From contig CAZBXB010000018.1 in assembly GCA_964496075.1 (NCBI GenBank), positions 1 to 12,568 on the forward strand: 12,568 nt of DNA, read 5' to 3'. Below the pieces are notes generated by a model that did not search any database, was not told the DNA's origin, and saw only the letters and a list, made by a program, of their open reading frames with translations. The position numbers were made by a program, and so were the translations under genes. Within the stretch, counting starts at the first letter, position 1. Each line of letters starts with the position of its first letter. This DNA is from UBA1372 sp964496075. GTDB taxonomy: Bacteria > Patescibacteriota > Microgenomatia > UBA12405. Of this stretch, positions 1 to 7,900 are shown in pieces.

Positions 1-21
1 TTGGTTGAGGAACAGTAAAAA

Positions 22-657
22 TTAGTCAAAGATATGAAGGCGGTAAATAGCATCGTCATTATGTAAATCCAGGATTTCGGAAAATTCCTGATGACTTAGG
101 TCACTATTTGGTTTGGTAATGGTTAAAGTACCACAATGTACCCCTCTGATTTTTGTTTTTTGACTACTGTGAACATAGGAAATTTGGTTTTTATTGACCT
201 CAACCACAAGGAGAATGTGAGTTTTGTGGTTGGTCACGATTAGATCACCTGTTTTAATATCGGAGTAATTTTTGATGATATGGGAGTTTTGAGGATGAGA
301 AAACATATATGCATTGACTCGTCTGGGGCCGGTCTTGCCATCTGTGCCGACTACAAGATTTTGAATAGATTTACCGGTAAGTTGTTTATAATAAAAATCA
401 AGCAAGTGATAGACCAGTCCAGAGCAATCAATACCGATATGATGTCGCTTTTGGAGTCGGTAGGTATCTTGGGGTGATAGATTACTTGAATTAAGGCCTT
501 CGGATTTAGCTGCTAATTGTGTGACTATGTTAATTTGCTTATAGTTGGCTTTACCGACAAGAGGGGCATTTGGAATACTAGTTTTATTGGTGAAATAGGG
601 TATGCCTAAGTAATGTTTTATTTCCTGCTTAAGTTTATCTAATTTAGTCCTAGCCAT
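22..657 (-). CDS. NlpC/P60-type cysteine peptidase, cytoplasmic
   Basis: A 211-residue protein with a papain-like NlpC/P60 signature. The nucleophile motif DCSGLV has Cys78, GDLIV stands near 137-141, the general-base His is in THILLVVE (His147), and a third polar residue is likely His163. The family usually cleaves the gamma-D-Glu to diamino-acid bond of stem peptides. No signal peptide or membrane segment is visible, so it probably acts in the cytoplasm on precursors or imported muropeptides, as YkfC-type enzymes do. I chose the Met giving MARTKLDKLK. An upstream in-frame ATG at 693 would add 12 residues and deepen the overlap with mraY, which is already 19 bases. It is the last gene of the operon seen here, and the stop TAA lies 21 bases from the window edge. 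Substrate and physiological role are not shown by the sequence. An amidase of related fold remains possible. Confidence 0.72.
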   Translation of the reverse strand: MARTKLDKLKQEIKHYLGIPYFTNKTSIPNAPLVGKANYKQINIVTQLAAKSEGLNSSNLSPQDTYRLQKRHHIGIDCSGLVYHLLDFYYKQLTGKSIQNLVVGTDGKTGPRRVNAYMFSHPQNSHIIKNYSDIKTGDLIVTNHKTHILLVVEVNKNQISYVHSSQKTKIRGVHCGTLTITKPNSDLSHQEFSEILDLHNDDAIYRLHIFD

Positions 658-1673
658 AATCCGAAAATTGCTAATATGATGCCAGCTAACCAAGCTCTGG
701 ATACTATTTTTGGCTCTTCCCAGCCAATTTTTTGCAGAGTCAGATGAATGGGAGCGGCCGGTAGGATTTTTTTACCAAAATATTTTTTACTTATAATTTG
801 GAAAGCCGAACTTAGGCCTTCGGCAATAAAAACACCACCTACTATTAAAAGGGGTAAGACTTTACCAAGAATAAGAGCAATGACAGCTAGAGTGGCACCA
901 AAGGAAAGAGCGCCAACATCGCCTAGCCAAATTCTGGCCGGATAGACATTAAAATAAAGGAAGGCAATCAGAGCGCCAATCCAAAGAGATAGAAATATTG
1001 AAACCGGAGTATCCAGACTACTGCCAGCTAAGACCGAGAAGGCAAATAAAGCAATGATGAGAAGACCGGACGATAAACCATCTAATCCATCAGTAATATT
1101 GAAAAAATTGGCAAAAGAAACAATAAAAAAGATTGAAATCGGCAAAAATAAGATACCAAGGTTGATGGGACCTAAAAAAGGAATGTAGATAAAGTTTATT
1201 TGAAGCTTGATATAGATTAGAAGTGAAATAATGGTGGCCAAAAATAACTGGAGAAGAAGCTTGTGTTTCATTCTAAGACCAAAGAAACCAGTTTTTCTAA
1301 TGTCAAAGAATTTTAGAATATCATCATAAAGACCAAGAAGACCGAAGCTTAAGAAAGTAAAAAAGATAATTTGAGTTTCTGAAGCAAGATTGTAGTTTTG
1401 ACTGACATAGATTCTGGAGATCTTAAGAATCGGCAGGATTAATAAAAACATCAAGCTGACGGATAAGATGATAAGAATACCTCCGCCGACCGGAGTACCA
1501 CTTTTTTGTGAGTGGAATTTATCAAAAACAGGGGTTCTTTTGTTTTGAAAATCGAGAGTTTTTTGTTTTTTTCTTTGGAACTTTAGCTGATAGAGAATGT
1601 TAATAAATGGGACAACTAAAACACTGGTGATTAAAAAGGAAAATAAAACTAAACCTAGGTATAGATGGATCAT
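639..1673 (-). CDS. mraY: Phospho-N-acetylmuramoyl-pentapeptide transferase MraY
   Basis: A 344-residue polytopic inner-membrane enzyme of the usual MraY length, transferring phospho-MurNAc-peptide from UDP to undecaprenyl phosphate to give lipid I. Visible motifs in order are HSQKSGTPVGGG (54-65), the Mg-binding DDILK (Asp117, Asp118, Lys121), FNITDGLDGL (191-200, with Asp195 and Asp198), and WLGDVGALSFG with Asp252. About ten hydrophobic segments are spread along the chain. One deviation stands out: the loop that normally reads PIHHH reads PIHLT (308-312), so two of the three conserved histidines are missing. Its ATG overlaps the murA stop as ATGA, implying translational coupling. The C-terminal end overlaps the NlpC/P60 gene by 19 bases. 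The MraY call is favoured over WecA/TagO by operon context and the GTPxGGG and NxTDGLDGL motifs. Confidence 0.93.
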   Translation of the reverse strand: MIHLYLGLVLFSFLITSVLVVPFINILYQLKFQRKKQKTLDFQNKRTPVFDKFHSQKSGTPVGGGILIILSVSLMFLLILPILKISRIYVSQNYNLASETQIIFFTFLSFGLLGLYDDILKFFDIRKTGFFGLRMKHKLLLQLFLATIISLLIYIKLQINFIYIPFLGPINLGILFLPISIFFIVSFANFFNITDGLDGLSSGLLIIALFAFSVLAGSSLDTPVSIFLSLWIGALIAFLYFNVYPARIWLGDVGALSFGATLAVIALILGKVLPLLIVGGVFIAEGLSSAFQIISKKYFGKKILPAAPIHLTLQKIGWEEPKIVSRAWLAGIILAIFGLWLGLN

Positions 1674-2998
1674 GTTTTTATAAATTTAATGTCGGCACCT
1701 AGAGATTGGAGACGTTCATCTAGATTTTCATAACCTCTTTTAACAAATTCTACCCCAGAGATTTCTGAAGCACCATTAGCGGTGATAGCTGCCAAGGTGG
1801 CGGTGGCACCAGCTCTTAAATCATCAACATTGATGTTGGTAGGTTTCAGTTTTGATGGTCCGTAAATCTTGACACCATGGTAAAGATCAGGGCTATCGTT
1901 TTCAATATTAAATTGATAAAAAGTATCTGGATTATCGACTTGGGGGTTAAAGAAACTAGTTTTAACACCCATAAGGTTTAGGATTTTTATGTGTTGAAAG
2001 CGGGAGGGAAAGACTGTTTCGACCAGATGACTACAGCCAATGGCCTGACTTAGAACGAGGCTAAAAATCGGCTGCCAGTCAGTCATAAAGCCTGGCTCTG
2101 GTCCGGTAGTAATATCGATGGCTTTAAGCTGCTCGACCCATTTGATTAAGATTTCGTCCTTACCAATAGTAGTTTGAGCGCCCATGCGATTGATGGTTTC
2201 TATAAAAGTAGTAATAGTGCTCGGTAAGACTCTTTGAATACTAACCTCTCCTTTGGTAGCCAAGGCAGCACAAGCAAAAGTAACAGCCTCGTTTCGATCA
2301 CTGATAACCTGATGGTTGGTACCAGTTAATTTAGCTACTCCATTGATTAAGATAGTTGATGGTTGATCAACTTGCCTTGTAATCTTGGCCCCCATTGAAT
2401 TTAGCATAAGAATCAAATCATCGATTTCAGGCTCTAGGGCGGCGTTTTCAAGCTTGGTAAGACCCGGAGCTAAACTAGCCAACATGACTAAAACCTCTGT
2501 AACAGTATGGGATGGTTTTGGAAAAGTGTAGTTGGTTGGCTTAATACCGTCCGTACTTAGGTTAATCTTATTATTGTCAATTTTGACCTTGACATTCATG
2601 AGTTCAAGAGCGGTTAGGAGTCTGTCAAGTGGTCTGATGCCAATTTTGTCGCCCCCGGGAAAAGGAAAGGTAACTTGGCCGGTCCTTAAAAGCAAGGGAG
2701 ATAGAAACATAAAACAGGTTCGAGATTTATTGCCTGTCCCCTGTGGTATGGTGCTAGTTTTAAGTTTTGGAGTATGGATTTTGAGGCCGTGTTGACCGTA
2801 TTGTTCAATTTGGGCTCCAAGACTAGTGGCTATGCTTTGGGTCATTTTGACATCAGAGATTTGAGGAATATTGGTGATAGTTGACGAACGGTCCGATAAA
2901 AGCGAAGCAATGATTTCTTTAAAACTGGCGTTTTTGGCTCCTCTTACAGAAACTTCTCCGGAAAGTGGTTTGCCTCCGTTAATGATGTATTTTGACAT
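1670..2998 (-). CDS. murA: UDP-N-acetylglucosamine 1-carboxyvinyltransferase MurA (Asp-loop type)
   Basis: A 442-residue EPSP-synthase-fold enzyme that transfers enolpyruvate from PEP to UDP-GlcNAc, the first committed step of peptidoglycan synthesis. It shows RGAKNAS with the catalytic Lys22 and Asn23, the active-site loop FPFPGGDKIGIRP (111-123), the MTDWQP segment with the catalytic Asp307, and DDLRAGA with Arg395 near the C-terminus. The loop residue that is Cys115 in E. coli MurA is Asp117 here (codon GAC). Asp at this position is known from Mycobacterium, Chlamydia and Borrelia MurA and gives fosfomycin insensitivity, so this enzyme is predicted to be naturally resistant. It follows the Mpl/MurC-like gene after a 24-base gap without an obvious ribosome binding site, and is coupled to mraY by ATGA. 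Confidence 0.95.
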   Translation of the reverse strand: MSKYIINGGKPLSGEVSVRGAKNASFKEIIASLLSDRSSTITNIPQISDVKMTQSIATSLGAQIEQYGQHGLKIHTPKLKTSTIPQGTGNKSRTCFMFLSPLLLRTGQVTFPFPGGDKIGIRPLDRLLTALELMNVKVKIDNNKINLSTDGIKPTNYTFPKPSHTVTEVLVMLASLAPGLTKLENAALEPEIDDLILMLNSMGAKITRQVDQPSTILINGVAKLTGTNHQVISDRNEAVTFACAALATKGEVSIQRVLPSTITTFIETINRMGAQTTIGKDEILIKWVEQLKAIDITTGPEPGFMTDWQPIFSLVLSQAIGCSHLVETVFPSRFQHIKILNLMGVKTSFFNPQVDNPDTFYQFNIENDSPDLYHGVKIYGPSKLKPTNINVDDLRAGATATLAAITANGASEISGVEFVKRGYENLDERLQSLGADIKFIKT

Positions 2999-3022
2999 AG
3001 GGCTTAGATATATTAAACAATG

Positions 3023-4327
3023 TTATTGATCTTTTTTAAAGTAGTTGATTATAGATTTAAGGGTAATTTGGCCCGTAAGACCACCTGAACTCATGTGAAT
3101 TAAAATATCATTTGGCTTAAGACTTTTGGTGTAGAAATGGAATATGTCGGGCCATAAAGGTATGTATGTAGCTTTATGGCCTAGTTCGCTTTTAAAGTCA
3201 GTAGCTGTACTTCTATCGTTTTTGCTAATTTCTTTTTTATAGGGAATTTTTGAAATAACAACTTGAAGGCAATTAATAAAGGCCCGTTTTAGACCTTTTA
3301 TAGATGACTTTTGGAGTAAAAAAGAAGCGTGAGGTTCAAAAAGAAGTTTGATGGGTCTGTTTGGATATTGATTTTTGACTGCCAAAATTGATGATTTGAT
3401 GCGGGGAATTGATTGGGCAAAGTCGTCGATAAAAATGATGTCTTTTAAATTGGCAATAAGCTGAAGTCGGCCAGCCACACCTTTGAAGTTTTTGATAGTA
3501 GCTTGAATTTGGGAATCATTGAGGCCGAGATATTTTGAAAGAGTATAAGCGGCCCGGATGTTTTGGCGATTGTGGGCTCCGATTAGTTTTGTTTGAAAAG
3601 TAAGCGTGGAATCGTAGGGATAAGTTTTGGTTTGGCAATATTTGACCAAATTTTTCAGATCTTTATCTTGATGGTTGTAGATCAGAAGTCCATCTTTGGG
3701 AATCTTTTGGATGAGAGCTTTGTAAGCAGCAAGATTGGCTTTATATGTAGGATAACTGTCGACGTGCTCCCAAGCAACACTGGTGATAATGACATATTTG
3801 GCTGGGTAATAGAGAAATTTGGCCTGTCTATCAAGGCCGTTAATTGATTCGTCTGCCTCAATAACCGACCAAGAAGAAGACGTGATTTTGGCCGAGGCAA
3901 TATTATTTAAACTAGGGCCACCAATAAGATAGCTGGGATCAAGCTTGGAGCTAATTAGGATTTGAGACAGGAGTGAAGTGATGGTTGTTTTGCCAAAAGA
4001 ACCGGCAACCAAAACAGAGTTTGATTTGGCGATATTTTGGGCAATATATTTGGTAGCAGAAATGGTGGGAATAGCCATCTTTTTGGCCAGTTTATATTCC
4101 TGTCTGGTGTTACTAAATTTTTTAAAGCTAGAGCCAACGATGACAAGATCAATTTTGGAGTTGATGGTCGTTTGGTTAATTGGTATATGGTTTTTCTTAA
4201 GAAGGGTACTAAAAGGAGGAAATATTTTTGGTTGATCTGAGCCAGTTAGTCGATGGCCATGGTTTTTGAGCTCGATTGCTAGTGGAGCGGTCATTTTACC
4301 GGCGATGGCGATAATGTGGATATTCAT
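3023..4327 (-). CDS. Mur ligase of the Mpl/MurC type
   Basis: A 434-residue three-domain Mur ligase. The N-terminal Rossmann region (IHIIAIAGKMTAPLA, then TGSDQPKIFPPFSTLL) resembles Mpl (UDP-MurNAc:tripeptide ligase) more than MurC, because Mpl carries a VTGSD...YPPMST segment here. The ATP loop is VAGSFGKTT (107-115, Lys113). Further conserved ligase residues are EADE (157-160), His188, Asn253 and Asn256 in GAHNRQN, Arg287, and Asp301-Asp302. The third-domain motif normally written DDFAHHPT reads DDFAQSIP, so its histidine pair is lost. Length fits Mpl (about 450). MurC would add L-Ala to UDP-MurNAc, whereas Mpl reattaches a ready-made tripeptide. With no other MurC in the window, this protein may also serve as the cell's MurC. 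Its ATG overlaps the stop of the preceding GNAT-type gene as ATGA. Confidence 0.82.
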   Translation of the reverse strand: MNIHIIAIAGKMTAPLAIELKNHGHRLTGSDQPKIFPPFSTLLKKNHIPINQTTINSKIDLVIVGSSFKKFSNTRQEYKLAKKMAIPTISATKYIAQNIAKSNSVLVAGSFGKTTITSLLSQILISSKLDPSYLIGGPSLNNIASAKITSSSWSVIEADESINGLDRQAKFLYYPAKYVIITSVAWEHVDSYPTYKANLAAYKALIQKIPKDGLLIYNHQDKDLKNLVKYCQTKTYPYDSTLTFQTKLIGAHNRQNIRAAYTLSKYLGLNDSQIQATIKNFKGVAGRLQLIANLKDIIFIDDFAQSIPRIKSSILAVKNQYPNRPIKLLFEPHASFLLQKSSIKGLKRAFINCLQVVISKIPYKKEISKNDRSTATDFKSELGHKATYIPLWPDIFHFYTKSLKPNDILIHMSSGGLTGQITLKSIINYFKKDQ

Positions 4328-4950
4328 AGTTGTTTGTATTCCTGATAAGTTAACCAGGTTTGTTTTTGATAATTATAGACCTGAAATCCGGGCATGTTGC
4401 GCTTGTAATAACCAATGTTTTTTGGTGGATCAAAACGGCCAAGATAACAGTAATCGAGGTTTTGGGCCTGACTATCTGTGATAGTTTTAAGAACCATGGC
4501 ATTGACCAGATTAGTTTTTTGATAGTCGGGATTATAAAAGACATAGGCAATATGGCTTATGTTGGGGGAAAAATAACAGATGGAGTAGCCAATGATGTGG
4601 TTTTGGTGGGACCAAGTATAAAAAGTATTAAAAATGTGGTTGGTAAAGACTGTTTTTATGGAGGCAGTAGGAAACTGCCAGCCTAAACCATTTGCCCAAA
4701 GATGACATTGTTTTTGGACTTGGTGATCAAAATTAAAATCAGACTTTGGTAGTTTAGTGCAGGCGTAGTCAGCTGTTTTGGCTAAAACCCTTTTATTTTC
4801 TGAGCTAAGAACAAGATTGTTTAAAGTAGATCGACAACTTGACTCAGAATAAAAAAATCCTACTTGATTTCTTTGGGGTAGTAGGCCGGAGTCGTAGGCA
4901 TTTTTGATGTTTTGCGGATTGGAATCAATTTTAATATTGTAATTAATCAT
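4324..4950 (-). CDS. Ate/Bpt-like aminoacyl-tRNA transferase (GNAT fold) in the mur operon
   Basis: A 208-residue protein whose layout matches arginyl/leucyl-tRNA-protein transferases (Ate1/Bpt). Near the N-terminus is GLLP where the family has CxYLP. Then comes FFYSESSCRS (32-41), in place of the Cys-rich YRPxCxxCxAC segment, with only Cys39 left. LSSENKRVLAK (48-58) matches the SRSQRRxxKRN stretch. The C-terminal GNAT part has YVFYNPDY (136-143), as in YxFFDPD, and YCYLGRF (167-173) followed by IGYYKRNMPGF (179-189), as in LYLGYW...MxYKxxFxP. The family moves an amino acid from tRNA to an N-terminal amine. Lying between murE and the Mpl/MurC-like gene, with ATGA overlaps at both ends, it more likely acts on a peptidoglycan precursor than on proteins, much as FemX/MurM enzymes do. 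That role is inference. It has no membrane segment. I see no FemAB-type double GNAT domain. Confidence 0.66.
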   Translation of the reverse strand: MINYNIKIDSNPQNIKNAYDSGLLPQRNQVGFFYSESSCRSTLNNLVLSSENKRVLAKTADYACTKLPKSDFNFDHQVQKQCHLWANGLGWQFPTASIKTVFTNHIFNTFYTWSHQNHIIGYSICYFSPNISHIAYVFYNPDYQKTNLVNAMVLKTITDSQAQNLDYCYLGRFDPPKNIGYYKRNMPGFQVYNYQKQTWLTYQEYKQL

Positions 4951-6230
4951 TTTTTTAATTTAAAAGCTGATCTAAAGGCTTGGGCTTCTGACCAAGGATA
5001 ATCTGTTTTACCGTGAAGGATACTGGTTTCGTGGCCTTTGCCACAAGCGACAACTGTGTCGCCCGCTTTGGCGATTTTGATAGCCAGATTAAAAGCATCT
5101 TGTCTGTTGGCGACGTCAAAATAATTAAATTTGTGTGTGGAAATTTTTTTGAGTTGATTGGGCATTAGCTGTTGACTGTTTTTGGCGGGAATGCCGGCAA
5201 TAATTTGTTTATTTATATCAACAACATTTTCGTCTCTAGTATCGTCAGCAGTAATAAGAGCGATGTTACTGTATTGGTAAACAGCTTTGCCCATCATGGG
5301 TCTTTTACCCTGATCCCGGCCACCAGTGGCACCAAAGATGACAATTAGTCTGTTTTTGGTATTTTTTTTAAGGCTGCTTAATGTTTCTTCCAGGGCTTTT
5401 GGGGTATGGGCATAGTCAATAATGGTCCTGACGCCTAAATTGTTTTCAATTTCTTCTCTTCTACCTTTTATAACCGGGAAATCTACAATGGTTTGTTGAA
5501 AAAGACTGTGTTTGATTTTTAGCTTTTTACAAGCAATGTAGGCAGCCAAGATATTATAAATTTGATACTTATAAACACTATTAGTAGAAAATTTAAGCTT
5601 GTTAACAGTAAAAGACAAAGTGGCGGGAGTGATGTGGATATTTTTGGCTTGGAATTGGGATGGCTTATCGATGCTATAGGTAGCTTTAGAGTTGTTTAAG
5701 TTGGTGGTGTAGGCATAAGAGTTGTCGTCTTTATTGATAATGGCGTATTTGGACCTTTCGAGAAGCTCGATCTTTGTTTTTGTGTAGCGGTCCATTGAAT
5801 CAAAATCATCTATATGTTCACGACTAGTATTAGTAATGATACCTATGTCAAAAACGATGTTGCCAAATCTGTGTTGATCAATAGCATGAGCGGTAACTTC
5901 AGCCACCAGGTAGCGACTACCAGAGCTGACCATTTGTCTAATAAGCTTGAAAGTTTTAAATTTATCGGGGCTGGTGGTGTGAAGACCGGTATCTATGGTT
6001 TGGTCACTAATTTTAGCTTCGATGGTACTAATTAGAGATACTTTATGGCCGGCATTTTTGAGAGCATGGTATATAAGTGTAGCGGTGGTGGTTTTACCAT
6101 CAGTACCGGTAACTCCGATAATGGTAATTTTTTTATCGGGAAAGAAAGATGTCAGTCTGGCAATTAGACTCAGAGGACGATGCCAAAATCGGTTTTTTAT
6201 CTGTTGGAAAATTATTTTTTTGGGAAGCAT
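4947..6230 (-). CDS. murE: UDP-N-acetylmuramyl-tripeptide synthetase MurE, short N-terminus
   Basis: A 427-residue MurE-type ligase that adds the third residue (a diamino acid) to UDP-MurNAc-L-Ala-D-Glu using ATP. Visible motifs are GVTGTDGKTTT (39-49), HTTSPD (84-89), EVTAHAIDQ (111-119), NTSREHID with His139, Lys153 as the probable carbamylated lysine, GRREEI, DYAHTP (272-277), GGRDQGKRP (303-311) and GKGHE (397-401). The specificity motif, DNPR in meso-DAP enzymes, is DDTR (329-332). The arginine that contacts DAP is kept, so DAP is the first guess. The ATP loop comes about 70 residues earlier than in E. coli MurE (about 495 residues), so most of the N-terminal uridine-binding domain is missing. 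The start ATG follows the PBP stop by 14 bases. Its stop overlaps the next gene as ATGA. Confidence 0.92.
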   Translation of the reverse strand: MLPKKIIFQQIKNRFWHRPLSLIARLTSFFPDKKITIIGVTGTDGKTTTATLIYHALKNAGHKVSLISTIEAKISDQTIDTGLHTTSPDKFKTFKLIRQMVSSGSRYLVAEVTAHAIDQHRFGNIVFDIGIITNTSREHIDDFDSMDRYTKTKIELLERSKYAIINKDDNSYAYTTNLNNSKATYSIDKPSQFQAKNIHITPATLSFTVNKLKFSTNSVYKYQIYNILAAYIACKKLKIKHSLFQQTIVDFPVIKGRREEIENNLGVRTIIDYAHTPKALEETLSSLKKNTKNRLIVIFGATGGRDQGKRPMMGKAVYQYSNIALITADDTRDENVVDINKQIIAGIPAKNSQQLMPNQLKKISTHKFNYFDVANRQDAFNLAIKIAKAGDTVVACGKGHETSILHGKTDYPWSEAQAFRSAFKLKK

Positions 6231-6244
6231 GCGTATGTTTATGA

Positions 6245-7900
6245 TTATAACATTTTGAGGAAAAACTCCATCCTGTTGGCAATTTTAAACCAGATAGGAG
6301 CGGCAGTAGAAATTCCCCATGGGGAGGACTGAGGAAAGCGGACAAGAATCATCATGGTATATTTTGGACTTTGGCAAGGACTAAAGGCTACAAAAGAGCC
6401 AATAGTGTCCTGACCATAGGCACCTTGACTAGCGACTTGAGCGGTACCACTTTTGCCGCAGACATCAAGATTATTAGTATTTAATTTGGAAAGATTACTA
6501 TTATTAATGTTGTAACTCAAGATAGATTTAATCTCTTTAATAGTTGAGTCTGAAAAAACTTTGGTCGAGCTGATTTTGGTTAGTTTTTGATCTGTGTTGG
6601 TGGTTAGTTGGTCGACAAGGCGAGGAGTGAGTAGATTACCGTCTGAAGCAAGAGAGTTAAAAGCCATTATCATTTGGATTGGAGTAATAGCAAAGCCTTG
6701 ACCAAAAGCAACAGTGGCCTTCTCGATTTTTGACCAATAGTTTTTGTCAAAGTTTGGCTTGGCTTCTCCTTGAAGATCAATACCAGTTTTTCTATTGAGA
6801 CCAAGTAGATATGAGTATTTTAAGAAAGTGTCCAGTTCAATTTGGTCCATGACATAAGTCATACCAATGTTGTCTGAATTTTTAATAATGTCGATCAAAC
6901 TTGTATCCGGATGATTTTCAAAATCCCAATTGGTAATTTCGTAACCATCAATAAATCTGTTTTGGTTGCAATTTGGACAGGTAAAGTCGGCACCAATTGA
7001 TTGGCTATCAAGGCCGATACTGACGACTAAGGGTTTAAAGATTGAACCGGGTTCGTAAGTGGAGGCGATAGCAGGATTGGTCAATTTAGTAGTGGCGGAT
7101 GGACTGGCGTGTTTGGTGGTCATGGCCAAAATGGCTCCAGTATGTGATTCGACAATGATACCGGTAATGGATTCGGCTTGAGTTTGAATCAGGCCTGTGG
7201 TCAGCTCTTGGTCAAGAATAAATTGAAAGTCCCGATCTAAAAATGTAATAAGATTGGTACCGTCGATTTTTGGGCTTTTCCAATTGAGAGAGGTAAAAAT
7301 CATTTGATTTAAGGCATCTCTGGTTTGCCAAAGATAGCCGGGCTTTCCTTCAATTTGCTGATTGTAGTAACCTTCCAGGCCACCGTAGCCAGTATTAAAG
7401 CCATTTTTGTTTTTGGCTAAAACTCCTAAAACATCACTAAACAATTCATTTTCAGGATAAATTCTCTGTTCGATAGGATCAAAATTAAGACCATCTACAT
7501 CTAAAAGTATTGCTAACTGGTCTTTGTTTATGTGTGTTTTTAGACTGATCCATTTCTGATTTGGATTTTGAAAAAAAGAGTTGAGTAAATCTGTGTCTGT
7601 TTGGTCAATGTCAGTTATGGTTTGATTAATTTGGTTAACAAGTTGGTCTTGGTCGGTGATGTTTGGTTTATAGATAGAGATCTGATATTTAGTAATACTA
7701 CTTGTAATAGGAAAATTGTCTTGCGAATAGATAGTGCCTCTGGCTGGGTTGTTTTTTTTAAGTTGGTAACTTTGACTAAAACTTTGTCTTTTGAGTTGAT
7801 TGCCGCTAACTATTTGAAGTTGAAAGAGCTTGGCCGTGGCTAAAACTAAAAAGATAATGACTATGTAGTTAAATAGTTTTAGTTTGTTTTTGAAAGTCAT
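6245..7900 (-). CDS. ftsI: Class B penicillin-binding protein, FtsI-like peptidoglycan transpeptidase
   Basis: A 551-residue class B PBP that cross-links stem peptides outside the membrane, in the division complex. A short cytoplasmic tail is followed by one membrane segment (about 11-30). The PBP dimerisation region begins with NPARGTIYS (51-59), and the transpeptidase domain runs from about 215. The three catalytic motifs are intact: SIFK (Ser286 to Lys289), SDN (342-344) and KSG (483-485), plus AFGQGFAITPIQ (398-409), typical of this family. No C-terminal PASTA repeat is present. A Cys pair (CPNC, 308-311) lies in the extracytoplasmic loop after SxxK and could form a disulfide. Placement after an FtsL-like gene and before murE is the classic dcw order and supports FtsI over an elongation PBP2. 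The start overlaps the ftsL-like stop as ATGA. Confidence 0.94.
   Translation of the reverse strand: MTFKNKLKLFNYIVIIFLVLATAKLFQLQIVSGNQLKRQSFSQSYQLKKNNPARGTIYSQDNFPITSSITKYQISIYKPNITDQDQLVNQINQTITDIDQTDTDLLNSFFQNPNQKWISLKTHINKDQLAILLDVDGLNFDPIEQRIYPENELFSDVLGVLAKNKNGFNTGYGGLEGYYNQQIEGKPGYLWQTRDALNQMIFTSLNWKSPKIDGTNLITFLDRDFQFILDQELTTGLIQTQAESITGIIVESHTGAILAMTTKHASPSATTKLTNPAIASTYEPGSIFKPLVVSIGLDSQSIGADFTCPNCNQNRFIDGYEITNWDFENHPDTSLIDIIKNSDNIGMTYVMDQIELDTFLKYSYLLGLNRKTGIDLQGEAKPNFDKNYWSKIEKATVAFGQGFAITPIQMIMAFNSLASDGNLLTPRLVDQLTTNTDQKLTKISSTKVFSDSTIKEIKSILSYNINNSNLSKLNTNNLDVCGKSGTAQVASQGAYGQDTIGSFVAFSPCQSPKYTMMILVRFPQSSPWGISTAAPIWFKIANRMEFFLKML

Noticed and set aside
1..21. Possible next gene after the NlpC/P60 stop
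   Set aside because: Only 21 bases remain and no ATG is present on the minus strand; nothing can be said.
658..693. Longer NlpC/P60 start adding 12 residues
   Set aside because: It would deepen the overlap with mraY to 55 bases and adds no domain; the start at 657 is simpler.
3593..4686. Plus-strand and alternate minus-strand open frames inside the ligase and GNAT genes
   Set aside because: They lie wholly within well-supported genes, have low-complexity composition and no family motifs; they are antisense or frame shadows.
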